Assembly (NCBI RefSeq): GCF_024692365.1
Contig: NZ_JAILMR010000048.1
Span: forward strand, 1-51,779
Reading direction: 5' to 3'
DNA length: 51,779 nucleotides
Source of the DNA: Ruminococcus sp.
GTDB lineage: Bacteria; Bacillota; Clostridia; Oscillospirales; Ruminococcaceae
Position 1 is the stretch's first letter. Each line of letters starts with the position of its first letter. The position numbers and the translations under genes are program-made. The notes below the pieces were generated by a model. The model made no database searches and was not told the DNA's origin. It was given only the letters and a program-made list of their open reading frames with translations. Below, piece by piece: positions 1 to 8,447 of this stretch.

Positions 1-8
1 CGGCTCTC

Positions 9-34
9 CCAAAACACTCTTCGGAGTGTTTTGG
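9..34 (+). terminator. Hairpin upstream of tRNA-Asn
   Basis: A perfect 11-bp stem with a TTCG tetraloop lies just before the tRNA. No clear T-run follows beyond the T's inside the 3' arm, so it may be the terminator of a gene off the left edge or an mRNA-stabilising or processing hairpin. Confidence 0.55.
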
Positions 35-41
35 TATATCT

Positions 42-117
42 GCCTCCTTAGCTCAGTCGGTAGAGCATGCGGCTGTTAACCGCAGGGTCGTTGGTTCGAG
101 TCCAACAGGTGGCGCCA
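42..117 (+). tRNA. tRNA-Asn (anticodon GTT)
   Basis: The gene is 76 nt including an encoded CCA end. The cloverleaf is readable by eye: a 7-bp acceptor stem with one U-U mismatch at the 4:69 position, D-arm GCTC/GAGC, anticodon stem TGCGG/CCGCA around loop CTGTTAA, and T-arm GTTGG/CCAAC around TTCGAGT. The anticodon GTT reads Asn codons. A hairpin terminator follows immediately. Its promoter is outside the window. Confidence 0.97.
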
Positions 118-119
118 CT

Positions 120-153
120 AAGCTCCGTGAATCTGTATTCACGGAGCTTTTAG
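120..153 (+). terminator. Terminator after tRNA-Asn
   Basis: A 12-bp perfect stem (AGCTCCGTGAAT with its complement, loop CTGT) is followed by a TTTTAGTTTTG tract. It begins 3 nt after the tRNA CCA, as expected for the tRNA's intrinsic terminator. Confidence 0.85.
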
Positions 154-174
154 TTTTGTATAGTAAATAATTTT

Positions 175-209
175 AGCAGGAAGAATGATGCATAGCTGTT
201 CTTCCTGCT
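175..209. terminator. Hairpin between convergent tRNA-Asn and HAD gene
   Basis: An 11-bp perfect inverted repeat (AGCAGGAAGAA) encloses a 13-nt loop. It sits just downstream of the HAD gene stop (minus strand). The minus-strand tail is only moderately U-rich and the plus-strand tail is TTGTATTTTT, so it could work from either side. Confidence 0.5.
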
Positions 210-224
210 TTGTATTTTTATGAT

Positions 225-839
225 TTAGAAAATACCAGTCAGCTCACTCAGGTTTTCAATAATATGATCTGGTGTAGATCTAACTGCATCAAGCTGTTGA
301 TATGCAGCAATGCCTTGCTTTATCCAGACAGTTTTCATACCAAGCTCAATAGCAGGGTAGATGTCGTTATCGAGTCGATCACCTATCATCGTGGCGTTTT
401 CGGGAGTACAATTGGAGAGTTCCAGTGCTTTTTGGAAAATGGCTTTATCGGGCTTAGCAATACCTCGTTCCGCTGATGCCACAACTGTTGTGAAATATTT
501 TAGCAAATCCCATGAGCGTAACCTGTCCTCGGTGCCGAGGGGCTGATTTGCTATTACGCCAAGTTTATATCCTTTGTTATTGAGGTATTCTAGCACACTT
601 ACTGTTTCTGGATATGGATACTCGTCTTCGCTGTGCCAAGGTGTTCTTTTCAGTCCGAAGTATTCTATCGCTTCAAGATCGCCGCGCAGGTTCTGCATTG
701 CAAAGAATTTTCGCTTTTCGTTGAACTCCTCAAAAGTTATGTTGGAACCCTCGATTGCGTCAAAAATCCTGTGTTCATAGGCTTTGGTTTCGTCGATGAG
801 AGTTGAGCCTAAATCAAAAAAGAGCCTTTGTGTATTCAT
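225..839 (-). CDS. HAD-superfamily hydrolase-like protein with altered motif I
   Basis: This is a 204-aa haloacid dehalogenase-fold protein with a helical cap after residue 15. Visible motifs are motif I FFDLGSTL at the N-terminus, a motif II-like VIANQ, the motif III lysine in GIAKPDKAIF, and motif IV MIGDRLDND. HAD phosphatases normally carry DxDxT, with the second Asp as general acid/base. Here that position is Gly (DLGST), so the usual phosphomonoesterase chemistry may be lost or changed. The gene stands alone; a terminator for the next operon lies upstream of its start and a hairpin lies downstream. A possible promoter has TTGACA at the complement of 908-913 with a weak -10. The substrate cannot be read from sequence. 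Confidence 0.85.
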   Translation of the reverse strand: MNTQRLFFDLGSTLIDETKAYEHRIFDAIEGSNITFEEFNEKRKFFAMQNLRGDLEAIEYFGLKRTPWHSEDEYPYPETVSVLEYLNNKGYKLGVIANQPLGTEDRLRSWDLLKYFTTVVASAERGIAKPDKAIFQKALELSNCTPENATMIGDRLDNDIYPAIELGMKTVWIKQGIAAYQQLDAVRSTPDHIIENLSELTGIF

Positions 840-944
840 AAAAATGTTCCTATCTTAATTATTTGAGATGATCTTCTATCTGACTGTTTATCATAATCAA
901 TTGATGTTGTCAAGATGAGGTATAATATTCTGATCTTTTCATGG

Positions 945-984
945 TCAAAAAAATACCGCCCCTATTTTCTCGGAGCGGTAAAAT
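945..984 (-). terminator. Terminator of the capsule operon
   Basis: On the minus strand a 9-bp stem (TACCGCTCC pairing with GGGGCGGTA, one wobble) is followed by a run of seven T's. It lies just after the stop of the last gene of the polysaccharide operon. Confidence 0.9.
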
Positions 985-992
985 TGTTGGAT

Positions 993-2156
993 TTATTTTT
1001 TGCAGGAAAGAATGATATCGCAGATGAGATCCACCTGTTCGCGCTCCAGATCGGCGTAGAGGGGAAGTGTGAGCACCTGCTTGCTGATTTTTAGAGCTAT
1101 GGGGGTATCGTTGGGATCGAATTTGCCGTTGAAGCAGTCGAAAGTATTTGTCAATGGGTAGAAATACTTTCTGGCGTATATATTGTGTTCAGCCAGCACG
1201 CTGTATACCTCGTCGCGGTCACAGCCGAACTTTTCTGCTTCGATGAGAACGGGAAGATATGCGTAGTTGGGCTTGACGTCGGGAGCGGTCTTGTTCAGCC
1301 TGATGCCCTCGGTATTGTCAAGTCTTTCGTGGTAGCGTTCAACCGCAGCACGACGCTTGTTGATCTCGTCGTCAACATGGCGGAGATTGCATATGCCCAT
1401 TGCGGCACAGAACTCGTTCATCTTTGCATTTGCGCCCACGGATTCAACAACCTCGGGACCATGTATACCGAAGTTCTTCAGATCGTAGATAGCGTCACCG
1501 AAAGCGGGATCCTTGAAACATACAGCGCCGCCCTCAATGGTATTGAAGACCTTAGTTGCATGGAAGCTGAAACAGGAAACGTCACCGAAAGAACCTATGC
1601 CCTTGCCCTTATAAGTTTCTCCGAAAGTGTGTGCGGCATCGTAGATCACTTTAAGACCGTATTTATCGGCGATGCGCTGTATCTCTTCGATGTTGCATAT
1701 GTTTCCGTAAACGTGAACTGGCACGATAGCAGATGTTTTATCGGTTATCAGCGCTTCAAGCTTGGTGGTATCGATAGTGAAATTTTCAGGGTCGATATCG
1801 CAGAAAACAGGGGTCAGACCGTTTCTTACTATGGCGTGGGTGGTGGAAGCAAAGGTGAAAGGTGTTGTGATAATTTCGCCTGTAAGACCCAGAGCCTGCA
1901 TTGTGAGTTCGAGAGCCATGTGACCGTTTGTCAGCAGATCGAGCTTTTCAACGCCAAGATACTCTTTGAGGTCTTCCTGAAGCTTCTTGTGCTTGGGACC
2001 CATATTGGTGAGCCAGCGAGTATCCCAGATATCGCGGATCTCTTCGCAGTACTCATCGTATTCGGGCATTGAAGAGCGGGTCACCAGTATTTTGCCTGTC
2101 ACGTACTTATCTATCATTTTGGTATAGTTTTTATCATTTGAGTTCATCTGCATCAT
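993..2156 (-). CDS. DegT/DnrJ/EryC1/StrS-family PLP aminotransferase
   Basis: This is a 387-aa fold-type I PLP enzyme of the sugar-aminotransferase family. The N-terminal half carries the cofactor pocket (TNGHMALELTMQALG, TTPFTFASTTHAIVRNG, and DAAHTFGE with the Asp that contacts the pyridine N). The Schiff-base lysine is in SFHATKVFNTIEGG at about residue 202. Such enzymes aminate nucleotide-linked keto-sugars, usually with glutamate as donor. It is the last gene of the operon and overlaps the ATP-grasp gene before it by about 23 nt. Three nearby ATGs are possible starts; GGGAG lies only 2 nt before the first, so the second or third ATG (3 to 9 nt in) is likely. Being next to an ATP-grasp ligase suggests the new amine is later acylated, which is inference. 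Confidence 0.9.
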   Translation of the reverse strand: MMQMNSNDKNYTKMIDKYVTGKILVTRSSMPEYDEYCEEIRDIWDTRWLTNMGPKHKKLQEDLKEYLGVEKLDLLTNGHMALELTMQALGLTGEIITTPFTFASTTHAIVRNGLTPVFCDIDPENFTIDTTKLEALITDKTSAIVPVHVYGNICNIEEIQRIADKYGLKVIYDAAHTFGETYKGKGIGSFGDVSCFSFHATKVFNTIEGGAVCFKDPAFGDAIYDLKNFGIHGPEVVESVGANAKMNEFCAAMGICNLRHVDDEINKRRAAVERYHERLDNTEGIRLNKTAPDVKPNYAYLPVLIEAEKFGCDRDEVYSVLAEHNIYARKYFYPLTNTFDCFNGKFDPNDTPIALKISKQVLTLPLYADLEREQVDLICDIILSCKK

Positions 2157-3411
2157 ATCTCCCTATCAGCATATTATTTCCTTCTTCATCAAGCACTCTG
2201 ACGGTGCTGTATATCTTTTCGATAGTATCACGGAGTTCCTGTTTGTCATCCGAGCACATATAGATACGCGCGAACACCTGGGAGTAATCCGCAGGGAGCT
2301 TGCACACGGTACCGACTTTCATTTTAGGGCAAACATAGATAACGCACTTTTCGTTCTTTATCTCGTCCAGTCCGCTGATACTTGCTATCGTACCTTTAGT
2401 GGCGAGCAGTGTAAGTGTAACGCCTGTTTTATCTAAGCGGGGAACATCTTTCTCATTGATGATACTGTCATCGCCCATTGTTCCTGTAAGTGCATGGCGT
2501 ATCATCATCTGTATAACGTTCATGCCGTTGATGAAATCTGAGTAATGGAAGGTAAGTGAACCCTCAAGGCGGTAACCGAGATCAACGGTGACAAAATTGC
2601 CGTTTTTCATCTTGCCCTGCATAAGCGCATAGCCGTTTTTCATACCCAGTGAACGGAACAGTTCTCTGTACTGAGCGTCTTGCTTTTCTATAAAGCTTTC
2701 AAGATATCTTGAGGGGTATACATTTCCGACTGCCTGCTTTATTATACCTTCGCCGAAGCCGAAATCTACCATTATCCTGTCAAGGGAGTTGGAAAGTGTT
2801 ACTGTGCCGTTGTGGATAGTGTAGAAAAATACAGGCTCGTATCTCGGGTCATCACCGTCAAGAAATTCTTCAATGATAGCCCGTCCGCTGATGGAACTCT
2901 TGCAAGCGTTCTCGTATGCTTTATTTAGTTCTTCGCGGTCTTTGCAGACAGATACACCTCTGCTTCCCGCATTATCGACAGGCTTGACGATAACGGGAAA
3001 ACTGATATTTTCATCATTGATATCGTATGCAGAGGTTGCGGGGATACCTGCATTTATGCAGGCTTCACGGAATTTATCCTTGCTGAATATCGTACCGAGA
3101 TCAGCACCCTCGGTGTAACAGTAAAAGCCCATTCTTTTACATAATTCTGTCAGGCACTCAACTCGTCTTTCGCTGTATCCTGCAAGACAGCCGTCCACAT
3201 TTCTTTCCCTGCATAGTTTTTCCAGCGCATCCATATCCGACCAGCTGAGATCATAGGCTTCATCAGCCACATACTTTGCAGGTGCCAGCGACCAGTCGGT
3301 GTGGTTGTCGGTGACGATAGTATACACGCCGAGTTTCTTTGCTTCGTTTATTATCTCGATCTCGACGGTAGTTGCGCCGAGTATCAGAAGTCTTTTACCT
3401 TTAAGATCCAT
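2134..3411 (-). CDS. ATP-grasp ligase-like protein (second copy)
   Basis: This 425-aa protein has an N-terminal Rossmann-like pre-ATP-grasp domain (LLILGATTVEIEIINEAKKLG, then VTDNHTDWSLAPAKYVADEAY). The ATP-grasp core follows: KDKFREACINAGIP, the FPVIVKPVDNAGSRGV lysine loop, and IIEEFLDGDD. These belong to the carbamoyl-phosphate synthase / D-Ala-D-Ala-ligase-like group, which activates a carboxylate as acyl phosphate and couples it to an amine or thiol. The metal-binding end looks diverged: where relatives show EVxxRxGG there is a DLGYRLEGS-type sequence. It shares TAATG with the preceding PLP-enzyme gene and overlaps the following one, so the four genes appear translationally coupled. Substrates are unknown; amide decoration of the polysaccharide or of a sugar precursor is inference. 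Confidence 0.85.
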   Translation of the reverse strand: MDLKGKRLLILGATTVEIEIINEAKKLGVYTIVTDNHTDWSLAPAKYVADEAYDLSWSDMDALEKLCRERNVDGCLAGYSERRVECLTELCKRMGFYCYTEGADLGTIFSKDKFREACINAGIPATSAYDINDENISFPVIVKPVDNAGSRGVSVCKDREELNKAYENACKSSISGRAIIEEFLDGDDPRYEPVFFYTIHNGTVTLSNSLDRIMVDFGFGEGIIKQAVGNVYPSRYLESFIEKQDAQYRELFRSLGMKNGYALMQGKMKNGNFVTVDLGYRLEGSLTFHYSDFINGMNVIQMMIRHALTGTMGDDSIINEKDVPRLDKTGVTLTLLATKGTIASISGLDEIKNEKCVIYVCPKMKVGTVCKLPADYSQVFARIYMCSDDKQELRDTIEKIYSTVRVLDEEGNNMLIGRYDADELK

Positions 3412-4367
3412 TATAATACTCCTGTTTCTTCCAGCTTTTCAAGGATATATCCCATGTCCTCTCCGTCATACCGCTGATCAGTCGGTAAGGGGAGGATATT
3501 TTCTGCGTAGTTATATTCAAGACTGTTCTTGTCGCAGGTATCAAATACATCGCCCCATAAGGTCGGCACGAATATCTTCATCTGCTGGAGCTTTTTGCGT
3601 ATCTCCGAACCGGTTTCGATATAGAGGGGATACATGAAACCGCCCTCGGGAACGGTGATATCCAGCTTATTAATTCCGTTCAGACTTTCGTGTAGAATCT
3701 TGAAATTCTCAGTCCTGCGGGATATGATGCGGTCGTAGTCGTAAGATCTCAGCAGGTCGTAAGTAAGCTTTGACATCTGCTTTATAGGTTCATCGGCGAA
3801 GAAATGGTTGTTATCCGATGATTCCTTGTAGAATTCACCTGCGTTCCTTTCATACCTGCCCAATATGTAATGTATGCGTTCAAAGGACTCATCACGCGGT
3901 ATATCGCGGGTGAGTTTTTTTGCCGTATATAGGAAAGCACCGTCGGGCACGCCGAAATATTTACGGCAGGTATACAGAGTGGGTACGTCCTCGGCGGGAC
4001 GCTGAAAATAACTCTGCGAATTATCAAAAATTACACGGCTGTACTTCTGCTTCAATGTTGAAACTTCATCGTTGGAAAGCTGTCCGTAGTAGTTGACGAT
4101 ATACAGCCATTCATCGGGTGCAAGGTCGCTGTCAATAATTGGTCTGAGGTCTTTACCGATGTGATAGAAGCTTACCTCGGTGCCGTATTTAAGGCAGACA
4201 TTTCTGACCGAACTGCAAAGGAAATAAGGCAGTCGGATCTTTTTGATGCCTTCGGCTTCGATAAGGTACGCAAGGCAGTTTCTGCCGCAGTTAAGGGCTA
4301 CAGCGCCCTCGTGGTAAACCGTGCCGAAGTAGTTTTCAAATTCGATATATCCGCCTATCTCTTTCAT
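3411..4367 (-). CDS. DegT-like PLP-dependent enzyme, divergent
   Basis: This protein of about 318 aa has the layout of a compact DegT-family PLP enzyme: GRNCLAYLIEAEGIKKIRLPYFLCSS, an IVNYYGQLS segment, the cofactor Asp region VIFDNSQSYF, and a likely PLP lysine in YTCRKYFGVPDGAFLY. It is shorter and much more diverged than the aminotransferase two genes downstream. I start it at the ATG at 4367, one base after the stop of the preceding ATP-grasp gene; an in-frame TTG at 4376 would give a short overlap. It sits between two ATP-grasp genes. Function is amine or amino-acid transfer by family only; the substrate is unknown. Confidence 0.75.
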   Translation of the reverse strand: MKEIGGYIEFENYFGTVYHEGAVALNCGRNCLAYLIEAEGIKKIRLPYFLCSSVRNVCLKYGTEVSFYHIGKDLRPIIDSDLAPDEWLYIVNYYGQLSNDEVSTLKQKYSRVIFDNSQSYFQRPAEDVPTLYTCRKYFGVPDGAFLYTAKKLTRDIPRDESFERIHYILGRYERNAGEFYKESSDNNHFFADEPIKQMSKLTYDLLRSYDYDRIISRRTENFKILHESLNGINKLDITVPEGGFMYPLYIETGSEIRKKLQQMKIFVPTLWGDVFDTCDKNSLEYNYAENILPLPTDQRYDGEDMGYILEKLEETGVL

Positions 4368-4368
4368 G

Positions 4369-5571
4369 TCAGTCAACCTTTACACTAATCCATTTTTCGG
4401 AATTATCCATCATATCAAGCATTTCTTCCATGCTGTCGAACTTCATCAGCAGTATGCCGAGGGTGGTGTTCGCACCTGTGAAAGTGGTGATCTTGTCACC
4501 GGGCTTTACGATGATATGATCTTCAACAATTTTCTTGCGGGCATTTTCGTCAATGTCGATGGACTTCAGTATGCCGCTTTTGTAGCTGTGTACAGCGTAA
4601 TATGCGTAGAATGTGTCATAGGGGGACATCTTCACATCGCTGAGGGACATACCCATTGCCGCTTTAACAGCACACTCTACAAGGTCTACGCCTGTGCAGT
4701 ACTTTATGATATCAGGGATATAATTTCCGCCGTCACGGGGTGCGACCTCCATGAGGTAGACGTTATAGTCCTTGTCGATACGCATATCGAAATTATATGT
4801 GGTTGTGCCCATATCAAGGAGAGTCAGCAGGCGCTGTATCTCGTTATGTATCTTGGTCTGTACATCATCAGGCATATTGTATGGGAAGCTTGCGGAAACT
4901 GGTACGAAAGGATTTTCGCACTTAGGGTCAAAATGGTCGTTGGCGAAACATCTGAAAACCAGTTTGCCGTCAATGGAAAGACCGTCGCCAGCTATCTGGT
5001 AGCCGAATTTTTCCACAAATTCTTCAACGATAATTTTATGACCTCTTGAAAAGGACATAGCATATTCAAGCTTTTCGGATATCTCGTCAGCAGTATCTAT
5101 CCTGCCGACGCCCTTGCTGCCTGAAGAATCAACGGGCTTGACGATAACAGGGAAGCTGAACACGCCGCTGTTAAGGTCTTTTTCTGCGGAGGCTGTATCC
5201 TCGTAGCCCTTGGCTTTAGGGGTACAGAATCCGTTTTCAGCGAGGAATGCCCTGAATTTATCCTTATTGCAGAGGATATCTACCGAACGGTAGGGACTTC
5301 CCGGCAGACCCATCTTTTCAGCTACATATGCAGCCGTAGGTGCTGCAGGGTCGGAAGCGTAGGCGAGTACGCCGTCAACGTTTTCCTTCTTTGCAACTTC
5401 TAGCACGGCATCTTTATCAGTGGTGCTTACGAGATAGAATTTATCGGCAGCGTACTGACCGGGATTATCGGGAAGATAATCACAGAGAACAGTATAGCAG
5501 CCCAGACGCTTTGCAGTTTCTATCGCAACTACCTGCTGCGCTGAACCGCCTAGCAATAACAGCTTTTTCAC
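4369..5571 (-). CDS. ATP-grasp ligase (first copy)
   Basis: This 400-aa ATP-grasp enzyme is better conserved than its downstream relative. It has an N-terminal LLLLGGSAQQVVAIETAKRL fold, CNKDKFRAFLAENGF, the FPVIVKPVDSSGSKGV loop, IIVEEFVEKFG, and the metal and catalytic segment YLMEVAPRDGGNY. The family makes amide bonds through an acyl-phosphate. It starts at a GTG that overlaps the flippase stop (GTGA), with AGAGG 9 nt upstream. Placed after the flippase, it may act on a soluble precursor or add an amino acid to the repeat unit. That role is inference; no partner specificity is visible. Confidence 0.88.
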   Translation of the reverse strand: MKKLLLLGGSAQQVVAIETAKRLGCYTVLCDYLPDNPGQYAADKFYLVSTTDKDAVLEVAKKENVDGVLAYASDPAAPTAAYVAEKMGLPGSPYRSVDILCNKDKFRAFLAENGFCTPKAKGYEDTASAEKDLNSGVFSFPVIVKPVDSSGSKGVGRIDTADEISEKLEYAMSFSRGHKIIVEEFVEKFGYQIAGDGLSIDGKLVFRCFANDHFDPKCENPFVPVSASFPYNMPDDVQTKIHNEIQRLLTLLDMGTTTYNFDMRIDKDYNVYLMEVAPRDGGNYIPDIIKYCTGVDLVECAVKAAMGMSLSDVKMSPYDTFYAYYAVHSYKSGILKSIDIDENARKKIVEDHIIVKPGDKITTFTGANTTLGILLMKFDSMEEMLDMMDNSEKWISVKVD

Positions 5572-7133
5572 TTTTTATTTCCTCTTTTCAAGATCTTATT
5601 TACAAATGTTAACAATACACTTGGACTTAATGAGTCTGCGCCCAAAAGACTATTCAATGGTTTCTTTACCATGTTGAATATGTAATCGAAGCATTCCAGT
5701 TTGAAAAATTTTGCCAGCGCTATATATGAGCCTACACCCAGAGGTATCTGCAAAAGCAGTGTGGGTACATCTTTAAGGTGCAGTAATGTTATTGAGTAAA
5801 CCAGTGCGCCCATAATTGCAGCGATGCCCAGAGAGGGGAGTATGTCCTGCATCTGCTCTTTATAGCCGTAATTCAGCAGCTTCTTGTTAGGTGAAGCGTT
5901 CACAAAGCAGGAAAGTACTGTGGAGCAGCACTGACCGAGTACGATAGCCAGCGGGGTATTGAATGTAAGCAGGGTGAACAGAAGTATACATATTCCGTAG
6001 CCCTTCTTTATAACCTCCAGTTTGAGGAACATATCGCTTCTGCCCTGTGCGTTGATAGCTTGCAGATTGGCGGTATGTATTGGCCAGAACGCATATACGA
6101 AGCAGTATGCCTGCAAAAATGGTACGCAAGGCATCCACTCATTTCCAAGCAGGAAATGTATCATCGGTTTGGCTACCACTGCTATGCCCATACATACAGG
6201 AAATATCAGGAAGGAGCTTGTAACGATGGATCTTCGCATCATGCTTTTGATCTTGCTGTTATCGCCGTTATGTTTTGAAAGGGCGGGCAGCATTACGCTC
6301 TGGATAGAGCCGTTGATATTGTTTATGATAACATCGGGGAACTGCTTGCCTCGGTTACAGTATCCCAGTTGTTCTTCTTTGTATTTTTTACCGATTACCA
6401 GATTCTGGAGTTCGCGGTAGAGAACGTCTATAAGGGCAGAAACCAGAAGTTTCCAGCCGAATGAGAAGAGCAGTCTTACGCGGTCCCATTCAAGTACGCG
6501 CTTGGGTCTCCACTTAACGATCAGGAGGAGAAGTATACATACAGATACACGGCTTGAGAGCTGCTGTCCAACAAGAGCCCATACGCCGCAGCCATTCAAC
6601 GCCATAACTATACCTATGGTACCGGATATTACTACCGAACCGAGGGTACAGTACATAAGCTCTTTGAAGCGCATCTCTCTTGCGACTTTGGCGTTCTGGA
6701 TAGAGTTGAATGCACCGGGTATAAGTACCAGTGCCAGCACTCTCAGCAGGTTTTTGAGCTGGGGCATTTCATAGAATGTAGCGACAAAGGGCGCGATTAA
6801 AAACAGTACGCCGTAAAGTGCCACTGCTATAAACAGGCTGACATAGAATATGGAGGAGTAGTCATTTTCCTTGACATCCTTGCGCTGTATCAGTGCGGTG
6901 TTAAGACCGCTCTGCACAAACACCTGCGAAACGCTTATAAATATCGCCAGCATGGTGATCGTGCCGTACTTACCGGGTCCGAGTATCCTTGCGAGTACTA
7001 ACTGAACAATAAAGGCGATTCCCTGATAGCCTGCACGTTCAAGAAATTTAAAAAACAAAGATTTGATAACTACCGATTTTTCTTTAGATTGATCTTTAGT
7101 CTCAATTCCTATTTCATCTTTTTCCAAACTCAA
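5568..7133 (-). CDS. Wzx-type polysaccharide flippase (MOP family)
   Basis: This 521-aa integral membrane protein has roughly 12-14 hydrophobic segments and a charged cytoplasmic N-terminus. It contains the family-typical N-terminal stretch (FLERAGYQGIAFIVQLVLARIL, then GPGKYGTITMLAIF, residues ~30-65) and CNRGKQFPDVI in the middle. MOP flippases move undecaprenyl-PP-linked repeat units to the outer face of the membrane. It starts at a TTG with AAGGAG 7 nt upstream; no ATG fits. It is 17 nt from the polymerase-like gene before it and overlaps the ATP-grasp gene after it by 4 nt. Confidence 0.93.
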   Translation of the reverse strand: MSLEKDEIGIETKDQSKEKSVVIKSLFFKFLERAGYQGIAFIVQLVLARILGPGKYGTITMLAIFISVSQVFVQSGLNTALIQRKDVKENDYSSIFYVSLFIAVALYGVLFLIAPFVATFYEMPQLKNLLRVLALVLIPGAFNSIQNAKVAREMRFKELMYCTLGSVVISGTIGIVMALNGCGVWALVGQQLSSRVSVCILLLLIVKWRPKRVLEWDRVRLLFSFGWKLLVSALIDVLYRELQNLVIGKKYKEEQLGYCNRGKQFPDVIINNINGSIQSVMLPALSKHNGDNSKIKSMMRRSIVTSSFLIFPVCMGIAVVAKPMIHFLLGNEWMPCVPFLQAYCFVYAFWPIHTANLQAINAQGRSDMFLKLEVIKKGYGICILLFTLLTFNTPLAIVLGQCCSTVLSCFVNASPNKKLLNYGYKEQMQDILPSLGIAAIMGALVYSITLLHLKDVPTLLLQIPLGVGSYIALAKFFKLECFDYIFNMVKKPLNSLLGADSLSPSVLLTFVNKILKRGNKK

Positions 7134-7149
7134 GTCTATTCTCCTTTTA

Positions 7150-8298
7150 TCATCTGAAAATGTAATGGTTTGATCCTGACCAGCCGTAGATCATTACCCA
7201 TACGAACCAATATGCGCCCATAAAGGCTATATAGCCCGCGTTTACACGAAGCTTGTCTTCTATCTTTCTGCGTCTGAAAGTTTTGGTGATAAGAGGTATT
7301 AGCAATAAAGTGAACATATCACAGTACAGCGATATTCTTATACCGTATATCGTCTTGAAGAACAGAAGTACATAGGTGTAGAAGATAAAACCTAAAACAG
7401 GCAGGAACTTGACGTGTACATCAACTTCCAGCTTGGTTTTTCTGATACAGTACAGCGGGATTATTATGAGCATCAGTCTGTATGCCCAGTCGAAGAAAAC
7501 GTGTGTATTGAAACCGACTATTCGCAGATAAACGGTGGTATCCATGCTGAATACGGCTTCGATATTTTTAGCGTACTTTTCAGGCATCAGTGATAATGCC
7601 AGAAGAAGTCGGCATATGTGTTTCAGGTTTAAGATGACAAGTAGGCAGACTACCACGAAAGTGATCTTTGTTTCCTTATTGCTTTTGCCGTTAAGGAACA
7701 TAGAAACAAATATGAAAACAAGTCCGAATACTGCCGAGAAGTGGAATGAGAATGCGACGAGGAAGCAGGCTACCATCTTGCGCGGTTTCTTTTCCTTCAT
7801 GTATATGTAGAAAAGCATGACAAATACGGCTGAAACGCTCTGTTTCATAACGTTGAAGGAATTGTTGTAAAACAGGAACATATAAGCGCACATGGTCTGC
7901 CACATGGGAGTTGTGGCGCGGTATTTATACGCTATCAGGTATATCGGGGCTATTACCATAACCTCTGAGGTGAACAGAAAAGCACCCGCATCATCGGCGA
8001 ATAACGATGTTATATACGCCAGCAGGGTATATCCGAAAGGCTCGGTAGTAAGTTCAAACGTTTCGGCTAAGGTAGATGTATTTGCAAGATCGAAAGTTCG
8101 AATGGCGTACATAAGAACGTCTCTTCCGACGGTATCTGCACGCATACCTGCAAGAAGCGACGGTATAAAGATCGCGAGGAATGAATAGAAGATACCCTGC
8201 CGTTTTTTGGTATCTATTTTTTTATCTGCCTTATAGGTAAACAAGCACGTAAGAGTGAAGACAGTAAGATATAGAATAGTACTTGCACTAATACTCAT
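7150..8298 (-). CDS. EpsG/Wzy-like polysaccharide polymerase
   Basis: This 382-aa protein is almost wholly hydrophobic, with about ten membrane segments. An extracytoplasmic stretch with the family-typical GRDVLMYAIRTF pattern comes near residue 57, followed by EPFGYTLLAYI. This is the layout of EpsG-family proteins, the predicted polymerases of Wzx/Wzy-type exopolysaccharide systems. The start is ATG with AGGAGAG upstream. It lies immediately before the flippase, which supports a polymerase role. Sequence conservation in the family is low, so the assignment rests on topology and context. Confidence 0.85.
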   Translation of the reverse strand: MSISASTILYLTVFTLTCLFTYKADKKIDTKKRQGIFYSFLAIFIPSLLAGMRADTVGRDVLMYAIRTFDLANTSTLAETFELTTEPFGYTLLAYITSLFADDAGAFLFTSEVMVIAPIYLIAYKYRATTPMWQTMCAYMFLFYNNSFNVMKQSVSAVFVMLFYIYMKEKKPRKMVACFLVAFSFHFSAVFGLVFIFVSMFLNGKSNKETKITFVVVCLLVILNLKHICRLLLALSLMPEKYAKNIEAVFSMDTTVYLRIVGFNTHVFFDWAYRLMLIIIPLYCIRKTKLEVDVHVKFLPVLGFIFYTYVLLFFKTIYGIRISLYCDMFTLLLIPLITKTFRRRKIEDKLRVNAGYIAFMGAYWFVWVMIYGWSGSNHYIFR

Positions 8299-8341
8299 TA
8301 AAACTCTCCTATAATATTATTTATCTTAAAACGGTTTTCTG

Positions 8342-8409
8342 ACGTATCCCGACCGCAGACGAGGATCATCCATGGTCGGCATACGTGAAAACCCGATATG
8401 GATTTTCAC
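8342..8409. other. Two consecutive hairpins between glycosyltransferase and polymerase genes
   Basis: The only sizeable gap inside the capsule operon (8299-8447) holds two inverted repeats. One has ACGTAT plus CCGACC-type arms (8342-8354 with 8374-8386, one mismatch). The other has GTGAAAA/TTTTCAC arms (8385-8391 with 8403-8409). Neither has a clear T-run on the minus strand, so these look like processing, stabilising or partial-attenuation structures. Confidence 0.5.
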
Positions 8410-8447
8410 TTTTGAATGTCTATAATATTTATGTGCCGGGAGCGTTC

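Noticed and set aside
1185..2072. Long open frame on the plus strand opposite the aminotransferase gene
   Set aside because: It mirrors the codon pattern of the real minus-strand gene, has no ribosome site and no recognisable domain.
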